From NCBI GenBank assembly GCA_943787725.1, contig CALSNM010000007.1, forward strand, positions 235,028 to 299,027: DNA of 64,000 nt, written 5' to 3'. Of the stretch, positions 45,630-54,762 are shown one piece after another. Within the stretch, counting starts at the first letter, position 1, and the number at the start of each line of letters is the position of its first letter. The notes under the pieces are model-generated. The model searched no databases. It worked only from the letters and a program-made list of their open reading frames with translations, and had not been told where the DNA came from. The DNA is from an uncultured Flavobacteriales bacterium (GTDB taxonomy: Bacteria > Bacteroidota > Bacteroidia > Flavobacteriales_D > Parvicellaceae). The translations under genes and the position numbers were made by a program.

Positions 45630-46903
45630 TCAATTATAATAACTCTTTTTGCTGGGTAATTATTCCAATTACTTTCCACCTTGATAAAATAAACTCCAGA
45701 ATCTAAATTCTGAACATTTAATTGAACTGTATTACCCTTAACATCAACTTTTAATATAATTTCACCCAATTGATTTACAACTGAAGCTATTCCTTCAATA
45801 TTTCGTTGAAAATTAATATTGATAAAATCTTTTGAAGGATTAGGGCTGAGAGAATAACCTACCCCCCTTTCTTTTATCTCCAACGAGCCAGGTAGAGAAC
45901 CTGAACTAAATACATTACAACCATTATCATCTAAAACCGTGTAATCCCATAATGCCCCTCCTGTTAATCCCGAAATTTGAAAAGATCCGCCACTTGAATC
46001 CACTGTTACTGAAGAAATCGTTCCCGCACCATTATTCGTAATGTGATATTGTCCAGGATAAAATTCAGAATAGCCACCAGAAACCACCACCGTAACAGTT
46101 CCATTAATAGAGTCTATTAGCTCATCAATTGAAATTGGATTTAAATAAACTATTTCAATTGGAGGCCCTAAATCAACACAAGTGGGGTCATACGAATAGG
46201 ATAAATTATCTGTATAAGTAATTGGAACAAACCACAGGGTGTTATTTGGTGCATAACCTCCACTATTAATAACAGCACCAAGAGTTCCATTAGACGCCCC
46301 TCCAATATTTGGATCGGTAAAACTAGACATCGCTGAAAACGGCGAAAACATAGACGTATCGCCCATTGGGTCATTATTTAATGCATCAGGAGCACAATCA
46401 TATAACAAATATCCTATTCCAGGACTAATGGAGACAGGTAACACATAATCATTATTCGAAAACACATTGATTTCATCACCGTCGCAAAGAACGTACGAGT
46501 TTATTCCATTCCCAATAATATTAGCCGAAAAGGTACCTGCAAAACTGCTACATCCAAAAGAAGGTGGAGCATTATAATTTATAGCTAAATCACATGCAGT
46601 ATCTGCTGAAAAATATGCTTCAATAGTCGATAGTTGTCCATTTGAGTTCAACCCTGGTATTGTAAATAGTAACGGCCCAGTAAATGGAGCATTAAACGTT
46701 TCAAATGCTCCTGAAAAAACATCAATTACAATTAACTGGCCAGTTACCGGTGCGTTAATAAAATCAACATCACCCGTAACCGTATAATCATTTGTGGATG
46801 AGCTACAAGCACTAATAAAAATGTCCAATTGTGTTATTAGACATTGGCTATAGGTTGTTAAACTACTTATAGCTATTACTATTGCAATCGTTAAAGCTCT
46901 CAC
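45626..46903 (-). CDS. Secreted protein with T9SS type A sorting domain
   Basis: 425 residues from GTG 46903. Signal peptide 'ALTIAIVIAISSLTTYSQC'. The central part is Gly/Asn/Thr-rich beta structure ('NVFSNNDYVLPVSISPGIGY', 'DSSGGSFQISGLTGGALWDY'). The last 75 residues are a type A sorting domain: 'YSLSPNPSKDFININFQ', 'VVNQLGEIILKVDVKG', 'LDSGVYFIKVESNW'. Exported through T9SS to the cell surface. The passenger function is not recognised. Next to a second T9SS cargo gene on the same strand. Confidence 0.85.
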   Translation of the reverse strand: MRALTIAIVIAISSLTTYSQCLITQLDIFISACSSSTNDYTVTGDVDFINAPVTGQLIVIDVFSGAFETFNAPFTGPLLFTIPGLNSNGQLSTIEAYFSADTACDLAINYNAPPSFGCSSFAGTFSANIIGNGINSYVLCDGDEINVFSNNDYVLPVSISPGIGYLLYDCAPDALNNDPMGDTSMFSPFSAMSSFTDPNIGGASNGTLGAVINSGGYAPNNTLWFVPITYTDNLSYSYDPTCVDLGPPIEIVYLNPISIDELIDSINGTVTVVVSGGYSEFYPGQYHITNNGAGTISSVTVDSSGGSFQISGLTGGALWDYTVLDDNGCNVFSSGSLPGSLEIKERGVGYSLSPNPSKDFININFQRNIEGIASVVNQLGEIILKVDVKGNTVQLNVQNLDSGVYFIKVESNWNNYPAKRVIIID

Positions 46904-46995
46904 AACCCGAACATTTTAGTGAATATATTCCATAAATATAGCTATTTCAAAATAATAATAACGAATCCATAAACCCGCTATTTAGTAGCAAAAAA

Positions 46996-48756
46996 TTATT
47001 CTTTAACTATTCTTTTTACAGATTTCTCGGCACTTTTAAATTCAAATTCAATTAAATAAATTCCTTTTGGTAATTCTGAAATATCGATTTGCGACATCCC
47101 TTTTGCTTCTTTCGTCAGGATAACTTTCCCTAATAAATTGTAAACTTTAATCATTTCAATTTGCGAATCTGACTTGAAGTATAACAAACTACTGGTTGGG
47201 TTTGGGTATAGCGAAACATTATTAATTTCTACAGAATTAGGATTATTTACCGATACTATTTGCCCATCACACATTCCATACATTCCAGTGGTATCGCAAG
47301 CATAAAAGTCATGTATGTCATCGGTATAAGATTTGAGCAAATCCAAGCTAGCAGTGGTCGAACTATCAACATAATCTAATGCCGAAATATGTGCTATTGT
47401 AAATTGTTTGACTTCAAAAGGGGCAAATGTAATTGTTCCCATGGAAGCTAGCAATCTTCTATCTCCTTTAACATTTACTTCTCCTAACTCGGACCAAGGA
47501 CTTACTAATGTTCCATTAGTTCCGAAATAATAATTAGCATCAGAAGCATCCGGATACATGTAATTTGCATCAATCGCACCACCGTGGCCGTCTCCTCCGT
47601 AAGTAAAATGAGTGCCATCCATCCATATTCCTTGCATATAGTTATAAAAATCAAATGGCAAAATTGGAGCTCCAAAAATAGTTCCTGCTAGTAGTCTATC
47701 GAAATAGGCAAACACGCCCATTCCTAATCTTTCATTATCAGGGATATTATCTCCATACCCACATCCATTTATTACCTCGCTTTGCCCAATTCCTATTTGA
47801 TTTGCAACACCATCATCATCTTGTGATGGACCTCTCAAAATAACCACGCCTTGTGCAGGGGGATTATTAAGGTAAGCAGCCGCTCCGTTACAACCATCAT
47901 TATCAACTGAATCAGCATTAAATGTGTATGCCAAATTCCTTTCAACATCGCACCCCACATAATCGTCTTCTGAACAACCAACATCCATATCCTCCCACAT
48001 TCCAATATAAAAGTCAGAGTAAATTGTAGTAGAATAATTTATAATGGTATACTCTGAAAAAATAGTATTGGCCAAAGCTGAATCACTGCTATTATACCCA
48101 TAATGTAGTGCCCTAATTTCCATTCCTAATCTATCTCCACCTGTTTCAGTATGGACCCCATCATCATTAAACACGGTAAACAAAGCCATATCTCCCTTAA
48201 TACAAGGATAATCACCATCTAAAGGATTGTAAATACCATTTTGATTAACATCAATAAATGGAGCAATATATTGACTCTGCCCATTCCAGTTTTCCCCGGT
48301 TCCAGGCCAATTAATGATTACATCTGGAATAACATAAGAACTGTTCTGGGTGCATCCAGGAGTTTGCCCACAATCATACCATAAAATAAATTCATCAATT
48401 TCTGCTTTTGTCACTTTCCATACATAATTATATTCTACATGTGATGTACTATAAAAAGAGGGGGTGCTAACTGGTCCAGGGTAATAGTCCTTCCCTACGC
48501 CAAACATTTGCCCAGCTAAATGTAATTGGCCGTTAATATCCATCCCACCCAACCATAATCCAGCTGAATATATTGTAGAATGACCCGTTCCTTTAGGGTA
48601 CTCATACTTCGCCCCATATGATGTAGTATCGGTAAATAGCATCCCAGCAGAGTAAAATCTTGCATTTATATTATTAATATCTAGGCTATCGTAGATTGGT
48701 GATTGTGCTAAAGTTAAAATAGGAAGTATCAGAAGTAACGTAAAAATTCTTTTCAT
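46996..48756 (-). CDS. Large secreted T9SS cargo protein
   Basis: 586 residues. Signal peptide 'MKRIFTLLLILPILTLAQSP'. The passenger region has several Asp/Gly-rich segments ('IDVNQNGIYNPLDGDYPCIK', 'FNDDGVHTETGGDRLGMEIR', 'GPSQDDDGVANQIGIGQSEV'), which may bind calcium. The C-terminal sorting domain (about the last 75 residues) reads 'SLYPNPTSSLLYFKSDSQIE', 'NLLGKVILTKEAKG' and 'LPKGIYLIEFEFKS'. I do not recognise the passenger family. It lies 92 bases upstream of the other T9SS gene on the same strand. Confidence 0.85.
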   Translation of the reverse strand: MKRIFTLLLILPILTLAQSPIYDSLDINNINARFYSAGMLFTDTTSYGAKYEYPKGTGHSTIYSAGLWLGGMDINGQLHLAGQMFGVGKDYYPGPVSTPSFYSTSHVEYNYVWKVTKAEIDEFILWYDCGQTPGCTQNSSYVIPDVIINWPGTGENWNGQSQYIAPFIDVNQNGIYNPLDGDYPCIKGDMALFTVFNDDGVHTETGGDRLGMEIRALHYGYNSSDSALANTIFSEYTIINYSTTIYSDFYIGMWEDMDVGCSEDDYVGCDVERNLAYTFNADSVDNDGCNGAAAYLNNPPAQGVVILRGPSQDDDGVANQIGIGQSEVINGCGYGDNIPDNERLGMGVFAYFDRLLAGTIFGAPILPFDFYNYMQGIWMDGTHFTYGGDGHGGAIDANYMYPDASDANYYFGTNGTLVSPWSELGEVNVKGDRRLLASMGTITFAPFEVKQFTIAHISALDYVDSSTTASLDLLKSYTDDIHDFYACDTTGMYGMCDGQIVSVNNPNSVEINNVSLYPNPTSSLLYFKSDSQIEMIKVYNLLGKVILTKEAKGMSQIDISELPKGIYLIEFEFKSAEKSVKRIVKE

Positions 48757-48924
48757 AATTATTGTATTGAGTGTAACCTTAAAATCAACTCTTGCAATCT
48801 TATAGATGCTAATATACTAATAAAGAGAGGCCTGCTAAGGCTTTTTTTGTTTATTAGGCTGAATTAATTATCAGGTGGTCAGTAATTTCAATTTTACGGT
48901 GAGATTAATTACCTTCACGACTTA

Positions 48925-49713
48925 ATGACTAAATCCTTACACAAAATAAAAGCGTTAGTAATTGACGATGAGTCACATGCAAGAGAGAATTTGAAATTGC
49001 TCATTACTGAATTTTGTAAAGATTTAGAAGTGGTTGGAGAAGCTTGCGGAAAGATAGAAGCTATTGAAGTCATAAAAAAAACTAATCCAGATGTTATTTT
49101 CTTGGACATTAGAATGCCCTCTGGAGCTGAAGGTTTTGAATTACTAGATGCAATACCCAACAAAACATTTCAAGTAATATTTGTAACGGCGTTTAAAGAT
49201 TATGCAATTAAGGCATTTAATGCAAATGCTATACACTATTTACTCAAACCCTTGGACATTGAAGAATTGATTAGTGCGGTAGAAAAAATTAAGACAAACA
49301 AAACTGCCATTGAAGATAGCTCCGAAAAATATGCTGATTATTATAAAAGATTGGAAAAATTAACTACTAAACTTTCCGAGTCCAAATCTTCTAAAATTAC
49401 CATCAACCACTCTAAAGGAATTAAAATAATTGAAGACAGTGCTATAGTGCGATTGCATGGAGAGGGAAATTGTTCGAAACTTTTTTTCACAGACGGAAGT
49501 TCATACCTTGACACAAGAACTTTAAAAGTTTATGAAGGTCTTTTAGATACCTCTAAATTCTTCAGAGTTCATAAATCTGATATAATTAATCTAGATTTTC
49601 TCTCTGAATATTCTAATCAAGATGGAAATTTTGCCATCATGAATAACGGTGATGCAATTTCAATTAGCCGTTCAAAAGTGAATGGATTCATAAAAAGAAT
49701 AAAGAATATTTAA
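48925..49713 (+). CDS. LytTR-family response regulator
   Basis: 262 residues. Receiver domain with 'ALVIDDESHARENLKLLITE' at the start, acceptor D61 in 'PDVIFLDIRMPSG', 'VIFVTAFKDYAIKAF' and the lysine in 'HYLLKPLDIEEL'. The C-terminal LytTR DNA-binding domain follows ('IVRLHGEGNCSKLFFTDGSS', 'FFRVHKSDIINLDFLSEYSN', 'GDAISISRSKVNGFIKRI'). The phosphate donor is probably the propeller-histidine kinase 1 kb downstream. A second LytTR gene follows after 148 bases. Two cognate regulators beside one kinase is notable. Confidence 0.95.
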   Translation: MTKSLHKIKALVIDDESHARENLKLLITEFCKDLEVVGEACGKIEAIEVIKKTNPDVIFLDIRMPSGAEGFELLDAIPNKTFQVIFVTAFKDYAIKAFNANAIHYLLKPLDIEELISAVEKIKTNKTAIEDSSEKYADYYKRLEKLTTKLSESKSSKITINHSKGIKIIEDSAIVRLHGEGNCSKLFFTDGSSYLDTRTLKVYEGLLDTSKFFRVHKSDIINLDFLSEYSNQDGNFAIMNNGDAISISRSKVNGFIKRIKNI

Positions 49714-49714
49714 C

Positions 49715-49831
49715 TCCGACTATTACGGTTTAATCAATCAACATCTCCGCTTAATCCGCGAAAGCTACAGTTCACTCAATGAGCGGAACTTAATATTAAA
49801 CCTTTCGTTAAGTTTGGTATCGAGAGTCGGA
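49715..49831 (+). other. Possible three-helix RNA structure between the two LytTR genes
   Basis: Three non-crossing complementary pairs fall in this 148-base spacer: TCCGACT (49715-49721) with AGTCGGA (49825-49831); TCCGCT (49746-49751) with AGCGGA (49782-49787); and AACTTAA (49787-49793) with TTAAGTT (49808-49814). The outer helix encloses the two inner ones, giving a three-way-junction shape that shares one base (49787) between inner helices. Helices of this length also arise by chance, so this is only a candidate. Confidence 0.25.
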
Positions 49832-49861
49832 AATAACCCACTCACTTAACACCATCTCCTT

Positions 49862-50618
49862 ATGACTTTAAAAGCACTAATTGTTGATGATGAATTCAAC
49901 GCAAGAAATAACTTGAAAATTTTAATTGATGAATTTTGTCCAGAACTGCAGATTATTGGGCTGGTGGAATCAGCCGCAGAAGCTCGAATAAGTAATTGAA
50001 AAAGAAAAGCCAGACGTAGTGTTTTTAGATATCGCAATGCCAAAAGAAGATGGGTTCTCCTTATTGAAATCATATGAGAATAGAGATTTTTCGGTAGTGT
50101 TTACAACCGCATACAATGAATATGCGTTGAAAGCATTTAAAGAAAATGCTATTGACTATCTAGAGAAACCTATTAGCATAGATGACTTACAAAAAGCGGT
50201 ACAGAAGGTTCTAAAAGTTCATGGGAGTAATGAGCAAAGAACACCAGCTGAATTATCTGACTTGCTAGATGAAGCAACGGAGGGTAAAAATGACCGAATA
50301 AGTATTCCAACCAGAGATGGTTATATTATAATTCGAAATACTGACATCATCCATTTAGAAGCTAGCGACAACTATACGATGATCTATTTAATTGATGGTA
50401 GTCGTCACTTAAGCAGTAAAAACATTAAAGTATACGAAGAAAACTTAAATCAAGAAGTGTTTTTCAGAACGCACAAGTCTCATATAATAAATGTAGAGCA
50501 TCATTTGAAAGAGTTCTCGCGTTCCGAAGGAAACATGGCGGTTCTCACAAACGGAATTAACGTACCTATAGCTAGACGTAAAATGTCGAATTTCTTGTCT
50601 CGTATAAATACTTTTTAG
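49862..50618 (+). pseudogene. Second LytTR response regulator, interrupted by a one-base insertion
   Basis: Start ATG 49862 ('MTLKALIVDDEFNARNNLKI') runs 45 codons to a TGA at 49997. From about 49990 the next frame continues 'VIEKEKPDVVFLDIAMPKED' through the rest of a receiver and a complete LytTR domain ('IIHLEASDNYTMIYLIDGSR', 'FFRTHKSHIINVEHHLKEFS', ending 'MSNFLSRINTF') to 50618. Removing one base near 49987-49990 ('GCTCGAATAAGTAATT') gives 'EARKVIEKEKPDVVFLD', a normal receiver with its acceptor Asp about residue 57. The single clean shift in a conserved gene suggests a sequence error rather than decay. Confidence 0.85.
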
Positions 50619-50654
50619 TTGCAAACAGTCCTAATCTTATTGATAACATTACCT

Positions 50655-50662
50655 TAGTTTTG
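50655..50662 (+). promoter_or_regulatory. -7 promoter element of the propeller-histidine kinase
   Basis: TAGTTTTG, 51 bases before TTG 50714. Confidence 0.4.
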
Positions 50663-50713
50663 TAACAGCAATTAGACAATTACACTTACAGATTTTGGTT
50701 AAGAATATTTCTC

Positions 50714-53707
50714 TTGCGGAAAAACAAAATTCCATATTTAATTTTTATTGTTATTACCCTATTGGTGATCAAAAAAGGAATTGGGCAACAATACAGCTTC
50801 ATTCCTTTTTCCGTTGAAGAAGGACTTTCACAAACCCAGGTATTTGATATTTGTCCTGATAAACAAGGTAACATATGGTTTGGAACAGCGGGTGGTGCAA
50901 GTCGTTTTGATGGGAAACATTTTACAAACTATTCTACTGAAAATGGTCTCAATGACAACCTTGTGTCAAAAATAATATCAAAAAACGGTTTTATTTGGAT
51001 TGCAACGCAGCATGGGATAACAAGAATTAAGGAAAAACAAGTTCAGACCTACCATCTGCATGAATTAACAGAGAACAATAACATTACATCTATTGCAATC
51101 GATTCGCAATTTTTATGGCTTGGAATAAAGGATAAAGGAGTGCTTCAAATAGACCTGATAAATAATGTGCCCGATTTACAAAATAGTATTTTACATGTTC
51201 CCACAGAACACCTAAATATTAGGAATATATTTATTGACTCAAAAGGCAAATTATGGTTGGTGTCTAAAGGTTATTTAGGATATTATTTAAACAACAAATG
51301 GACAACTTTAAAGATTCCAAACTCTACAAACAACATTAGTGACATTGGAGAAGACTCCAAAAACCATATATGGATAACAACATATAATGATGGTGTTTAT
51401 GAATATAATCTAGAATCCTTTAAAAATTACAATAAATTATTTGGTATCGACAACGATTTGGTTCGCTCGCTCTTCATAGACAAAAATGACAACATCTGGC
51501 TAAGTAGCAAAACCGGATTAACAGTATTGGAAGATGGCATACCAACAATTTTCAACAATGAAAATGGACTGGAGAATCAAAATATAAAAGTTGTATCCCA
51601 AGATAACGAAGGAAACATTTGGCTGGGAACGGATGGTTCTGGGGCATTTCGATTTTCTGGAAATGAATTTGTAAACTTTGGCGACAAAAACGGATTAGCA
51701 AGTGTTATGTCTATTGTTCAAGAAAATGATAAAACATACTGGTTTTCGACTTATGGAGAGGGAATTACTAAATATAAAGATCATGTATTTACTAATTATC
51801 ATTCTTTGAATTCAAGCTTAACGAACAACACAATTTGGTCTAGTATGATAGATTCTAAAGGCCAATTATGGTTTGGGTCGTCCGGGGGATTAATCAAACA
51901 AAATCAAGATAAATTCACAGTATTCCATAACACAGGGTGGTTGCCTTCAAATAAAGTTACTTCTTTATTTGAAGATTCTAGGGAACATATTTGGATTGGA
52001 ACAGCAAAAGGGGTAACTGAAATATTCAATAGCGACACCATAATTTATACAAATTCTTCCGGTTTAGAAACTAAAAACATTCGAGCAATTGCGGAATATA
52101 AAAACACGATTTGGCTTGGTACTTCCAATGGGGTTTTTACTTCGAATGCTAGAGGATTCTCACAGTGGGGAAATAATGAGGCTTTAGACGGAAACATTGT
52201 GTATTGCCTAAAAAAATGGAAAGATGGGGTTTTCATCGGAACTGGTAATGGATTATATTATTTCGATGGTAAATCGGTTAAAAATATAAAATTACATAGT
52301 TCGTTTAGTGCTAATTATGTTAATTTCATTACCCTAGAAAGTAACCAATACCTTTGGGTAGGAACCAATTTCGGAGTTTTTGAAATAGACCTTTCGATTT
52401 ATAACTTTCAAGGAATAAAAGGAATAAACCACTACACCACATCTGACGGCTTGAAAAGCCCTGAAACAAACTTAAATGCAGGGTTTCAAGATACCGAAGG
52501 ATATGTATGGATGGGCACAGGAAAAGCTCTTCTGAGGTATATGCGGAAAGATTTTCAGGCAAAAGAAACTAATTCTGTCCCAAAAATTAGAATAGAAGAT
52601 GTTCAATTATTTTTAAAATCCACCGATTGGAGCACACTTACGGATGATATTGATAGTTATAGTTTACTGCCTAATAATTTAGAATTAGGGCACAAAAAAA
52701 ATTACTTCACTTTTTTTTATAAGGCGATAAGTATTTCCAGACCGGAAGAGCTGCGGTATAGATTTAGGTTAAATGGATTCGACTCAGACTGGTCGCCAGT
52801 TATTACACAACAGTCTTTCACTTATGCGAACCTACCTTATGGTGAGTATAGTTTTGAAGTTATCGCATCCATTGATGGCAAAAACTGGAGTGATTCTGCT
52901 AAATTTTCATTTACAATTAAAAAGCCATATTATTTGTCCTGGTGGTTCTTTTTAATCGCTTCAATAGTCATTGCTAGCATCTTTTACGGTGTGTGGAGAT
53001 GGAGAGCAAATATCAGCAAGCAAAAAAGAGTAACTGAGAAGTTGGTGTATAAATCAAAATTATTAGCTCTTGAACAGCAAAGTTTAAACGCAAGTATGAA
53101 TAGACATTTTATCTTTAATGCTTTAAACTCCATTCAATATTATATCAACACACAGGATAAATTATCTGCCAATAAATATTTAACAAGCTTCGCAAAACTT
53201 ATTCGAAAAAACTTGGATAGTTCTAGCTCAGGGAGAAGTTTGGTTCCATTGACTGACGAATTAGAAAGGCTAGAATTGTATATCACTTTGGAGCTGATGC
53301 GGTTCCAAAATAAATTTGATTACAAAATCAAAATCGGTCCAGACATTGATATAGATACGATTTTGATTCCCCCTATGTTTTTACAACCATTTGTCGAAAA
53401 CAGTATTTGGCATGGGATTCTTCCAATGGAAAAACCAGGGAAAATTGACATTGACATCAAATACAATCAATACAATGAAATTACATTCGTAATTGAGGAT
53501 AATGGGATTGGGGTTGATTATAGTTTATCTCAAAAAAACAAGCATTCTCATGTTCCCAAAGGCATGGACCTAACAGCCGGAAGGCTAGAAATACTTAAGG
53601 AAATTACAAATAAAAACATTAAAATAGTGGGACCTTTCCAAATAAACGACAAAAGTAATAAAGCTCATGGAACGCGTGTTGTTATTACAGTAGACAATAA
53701 TAAATAG
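50714..53707 (+). CDS. Two-component sensor kinase with reg_prop propeller repeats (LytS-type histidine kinase)
   Basis: 997 residues from TTG 50714; no ATG lies near. The hydrophobic N-terminus ('IPYLIFIVITLLVIKKGIG') is a signal or anchor. About 14 reg_prop blades follow (residues 30-630), each with a 'W[FLI]GT'-type turn, such as 'GNIWFGTAGGASRFDGKHFT' and 'GNIWLGTDGSGAFRFSGNEF'. Then a Y_Y_Y domain ('ELRYRFRLNGFDSDWSP', 'YANLPYGEYSFEVIAS'), one membrane helix ('WWFFLIASIVIASIFYGVW'), and a His_kinase PF06580 domain with H798 in 'MNRHFIFNALNSIQYYI' and N-box 'PFVENSIWHGI'. It lacks the AraC output domain of the 'hybrid' Bacteroides sensors, so it should signal through the neighbouring LytTR regulators. 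Confidence 0.93.
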   Translation: MRKNKIPYLIFIVITLLVIKKGIGQQYSFIPFSVEEGLSQTQVFDICPDKQGNIWFGTAGGASRFDGKHFTNYSTENGLNDNLVSKIISKNGFIWIATQHGITRIKEKQVQTYHLHELTENNNITSIAIDSQFLWLGIKDKGVLQIDLINNVPDLQNSILHVPTEHLNIRNIFIDSKGKLWLVSKGYLGYYLNNKWTTLKIPNSTNNISDIGEDSKNHIWITTYNDGVYEYNLESFKNYNKLFGIDNDLVRSLFIDKNDNIWLSSKTGLTVLEDGIPTIFNNENGLENQNIKVVSQDNEGNIWLGTDGSGAFRFSGNEFVNFGDKNGLASVMSIVQENDKTYWFSTYGEGITKYKDHVFTNYHSLNSSLTNNTIWSSMIDSKGQLWFGSSGGLIKQNQDKFTVFHNTGWLPSNKVTSLFEDSREHIWIGTAKGVTEIFNSDTIIYTNSSGLETKNIRAIAEYKNTIWLGTSNGVFTSNARGFSQWGNNEALDGNIVYCLKKWKDGVFIGTGNGLYYFDGKSVKNIKLHSSFSANYVNFITLESNQYLWVGTNFGVFEIDLSIYNFQGIKGINHYTTSDGLKSPETNLNAGFQDTEGYVWMGTGKALLRYMRKDFQAKETNSVPKIRIEDVQLFLKSTDWSTLTDDIDSYSLLPNNLELGHKKNYFTFFYKAISISRPEELRYRFRLNGFDSDWSPVITQQSFTYANLPYGEYSFEVIASIDGKNWSDSAKFSFTIKKPYYLSWWFFLIASIVIASIFYGVWRWRANISKQKRVTEKLVYKSKLLALEQQSLNASMNRHFIFNALNSIQYYINTQDKLSANKYLTSFAKLIRKNLDSSSSGRSLVPLTDELERLELYITLELMRFQNKFDYKIKIGPDIDIDTILIPPMFLQPFVENSIWHGILPMEKPGKIDIDIKYNQYNEITFVIEDNGIGVDYSLSQKNKHSHVPKGMDLTAGRLEILKEITNKNIKIVGPFQINDKSNKAHGTRVVITVDNNK

Positions 53708-53747
53708 TTATTACGGCAACATTTTCCAGTATTTAGCGTAATTATTT

Positions 53748-53778
53748 TTGTATTATTAAACTATATTTTGTACTTTTG
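53748..53778 (+). promoter_or_regulatory. Promoter of the Asp-rich lipoprotein
   Basis: TTG (53748-53750), exactly 20 bases, TACTTTTG (53771-53778), 16 bases before ATG 53795. Best-formed plus-strand promoter in the window. Confidence 0.7.
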
Positions 53779-53794
53779 AAATACTAGGAAAATC

Positions 53795-54076
53795 ATGAAA
53801 ACCCGTCTTTACATATTGTTGATTTCTTTTTTACTTGTATTCGCAAGTAGCTGCAACAAACTTGCGCCTTTAGAACGTGTAACTGAGTCGTCAGAAAAGG
53901 AAAGTAGTAATGGCAGCGCCTCCCTCTTGAAAAGTGGAGAGGATAACATTGACTTAATAGACAATGATGGCAACATTACAGACACAGACAACGATGAAGA
54001 TCATGATTCTGATGTCAACATTACTGATACAGATAACGATGAAGACCATGATAAAGAAAATTCTGATAAAGGATAA
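53795..54076 (+). CDS. Small Asp-rich lipoprotein with a 15-residue tandem repeat
   Basis: 93 residues. Lipobox 'VFASSCNKL' near residue 20. The C-terminal half is extremely acidic and contains 'NITDTDNDEDHD' twice, 15 residues apart (nucleotides 53972-54007 and 54017-54052, not identical in third positions). The 'DxDxD' spacing suggests calcium binding, as in thrombospondin type 3 or dockerin loops; no known domain is complete. It has the strongest promoter in the window and its own terminator, so it may be well expressed. Function unknown. Confidence 0.85.
   Translation: MKTRLYILLISFLLVFASSCNKLAPLERVTESSEKESSNGSASLLKSGEDNIDLIDNDGNITDTDNDEDHDSDVNITDTDNDEDHDKENSDKG
53972..54052 (+). repeat. 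Two-unit 45-base tandem repeat in the lipoprotein gene
   Basis: AACATTAC at 53972 recurs at 54017; the two units encode the same 12 residues but differ at several third positions, so the repeat is old and kept at protein level. Confidence 0.8.
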
Positions 54077-54096
54077 AGCTTATTCTGCCTCATTTG

Positions 54097-54121
54097 AGCG
54101 ACTTTATAGGTCGCTTTTTTT
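54097..54121 (+). terminator. Rho-independent terminator of the lipoprotein gene
   Basis: AGCGAC (54097-54102), loop TTTATAG, GTCGCT (54110-54115), then seven T. Confidence 0.85.
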
Positions 54122-54141
54122 ATGCCCAACTGGATCTCGAA

Positions 54142-54762
54142 ATGGGAAATAGAAAAATACTAACATTAGGTTTGTTTACAATTATCGGTTTTCCACTAGC
54201 AGCATTTGTAATAAATTACTTTTTTTCATCAAAATCATTTTGGGACATCTTTATTTCTAAACAAGGAATTCTCAATGAACTGCTAATAGGCATCTGCCTG
54301 GGGATTCTGTTAGGTCTATTTGCCTGGCGAATTATTAAACTTAAAGTTCTTAAACCGGTTCGAGAGAAGTACCAAGATGTGATAGGATCTCTAAGGATGA
54401 ATATTGGAACCATTATAGTAGTCAGTATTTGTGCAGGTGTTGGCGAAGAAATATTGTTCAGGGGAATATTACAATCGTATTTTGGTATTTGGGTCACTGC
54501 AGTAGGATTTGTAGCTATTCACGGATACCTAAATCCCCTCGATTGGAGAATTAGTATATATGGAGCTTATATGACTGCCGCAATAGTAATTATTGGATAT
54601 TTAGACCAGCTTTATGGACTAACCTCTGCTATGCTCGCTCACACAATGATTGATATTATTCTATTTTTAAAATTAACCCGAGACTATCCAAATAAAACGT
54701 TATTAGCTGAAAAAGAACAGTTATCTGAGCATAGCCAAAGCCCTTTCCAAACCACTAATTAA
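54142..54762 (+). CDS. CPBP-family intramembrane glutamic protease (CAAX/Abi)
   Basis: 206 residues from ATG 54142; an upstream TTG at 54094 lies within the terminator and is rejected. Six membrane helices are predicted. The catalytic motif E102-E103-I-L-F-R ('GVGEEILFRGILQSYFG') is followed by H127 and H167 ('MLAHTMIDIILFLKL'), the expected CPBP pattern. Members process prenylated proteins or bacteriocin immunity partners; the substrate is unknown here. Its 3' end overlaps the 3' end of sufS on the other strand by 42 bases. Confidence 0.9.
   Translation: MGNRKILTLGLFTIIGFPLAAFVINYFFSSKSFWDIFISKQGILNELLIGICLGILLGLFAWRIIKLKVLKPVREKYQDVIGSLRMNIGTIIVVSICAGVGEEILFRGILQSYFGIWVTAVGFVAIHGYLNPLDWRISIYGAYMTAAIVIIGYLDQLYGLTSAMLAHTMIDIILFLKLTRDYPNKTLLAEKEQLSEHSQSPFQTTN

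Noticed and set aside
48820..48850. Possible hairpin with T-run upstream of the first LytTR gene
   Set aside because: The stem is only three or four pairs and no plus-strand gene ends before it.
53809..53991. Antisense open frame over the lipoprotein gene
   Set aside because: It is a mirror of the real gene; the plus-strand frame has a promoter, lipobox and terminator.
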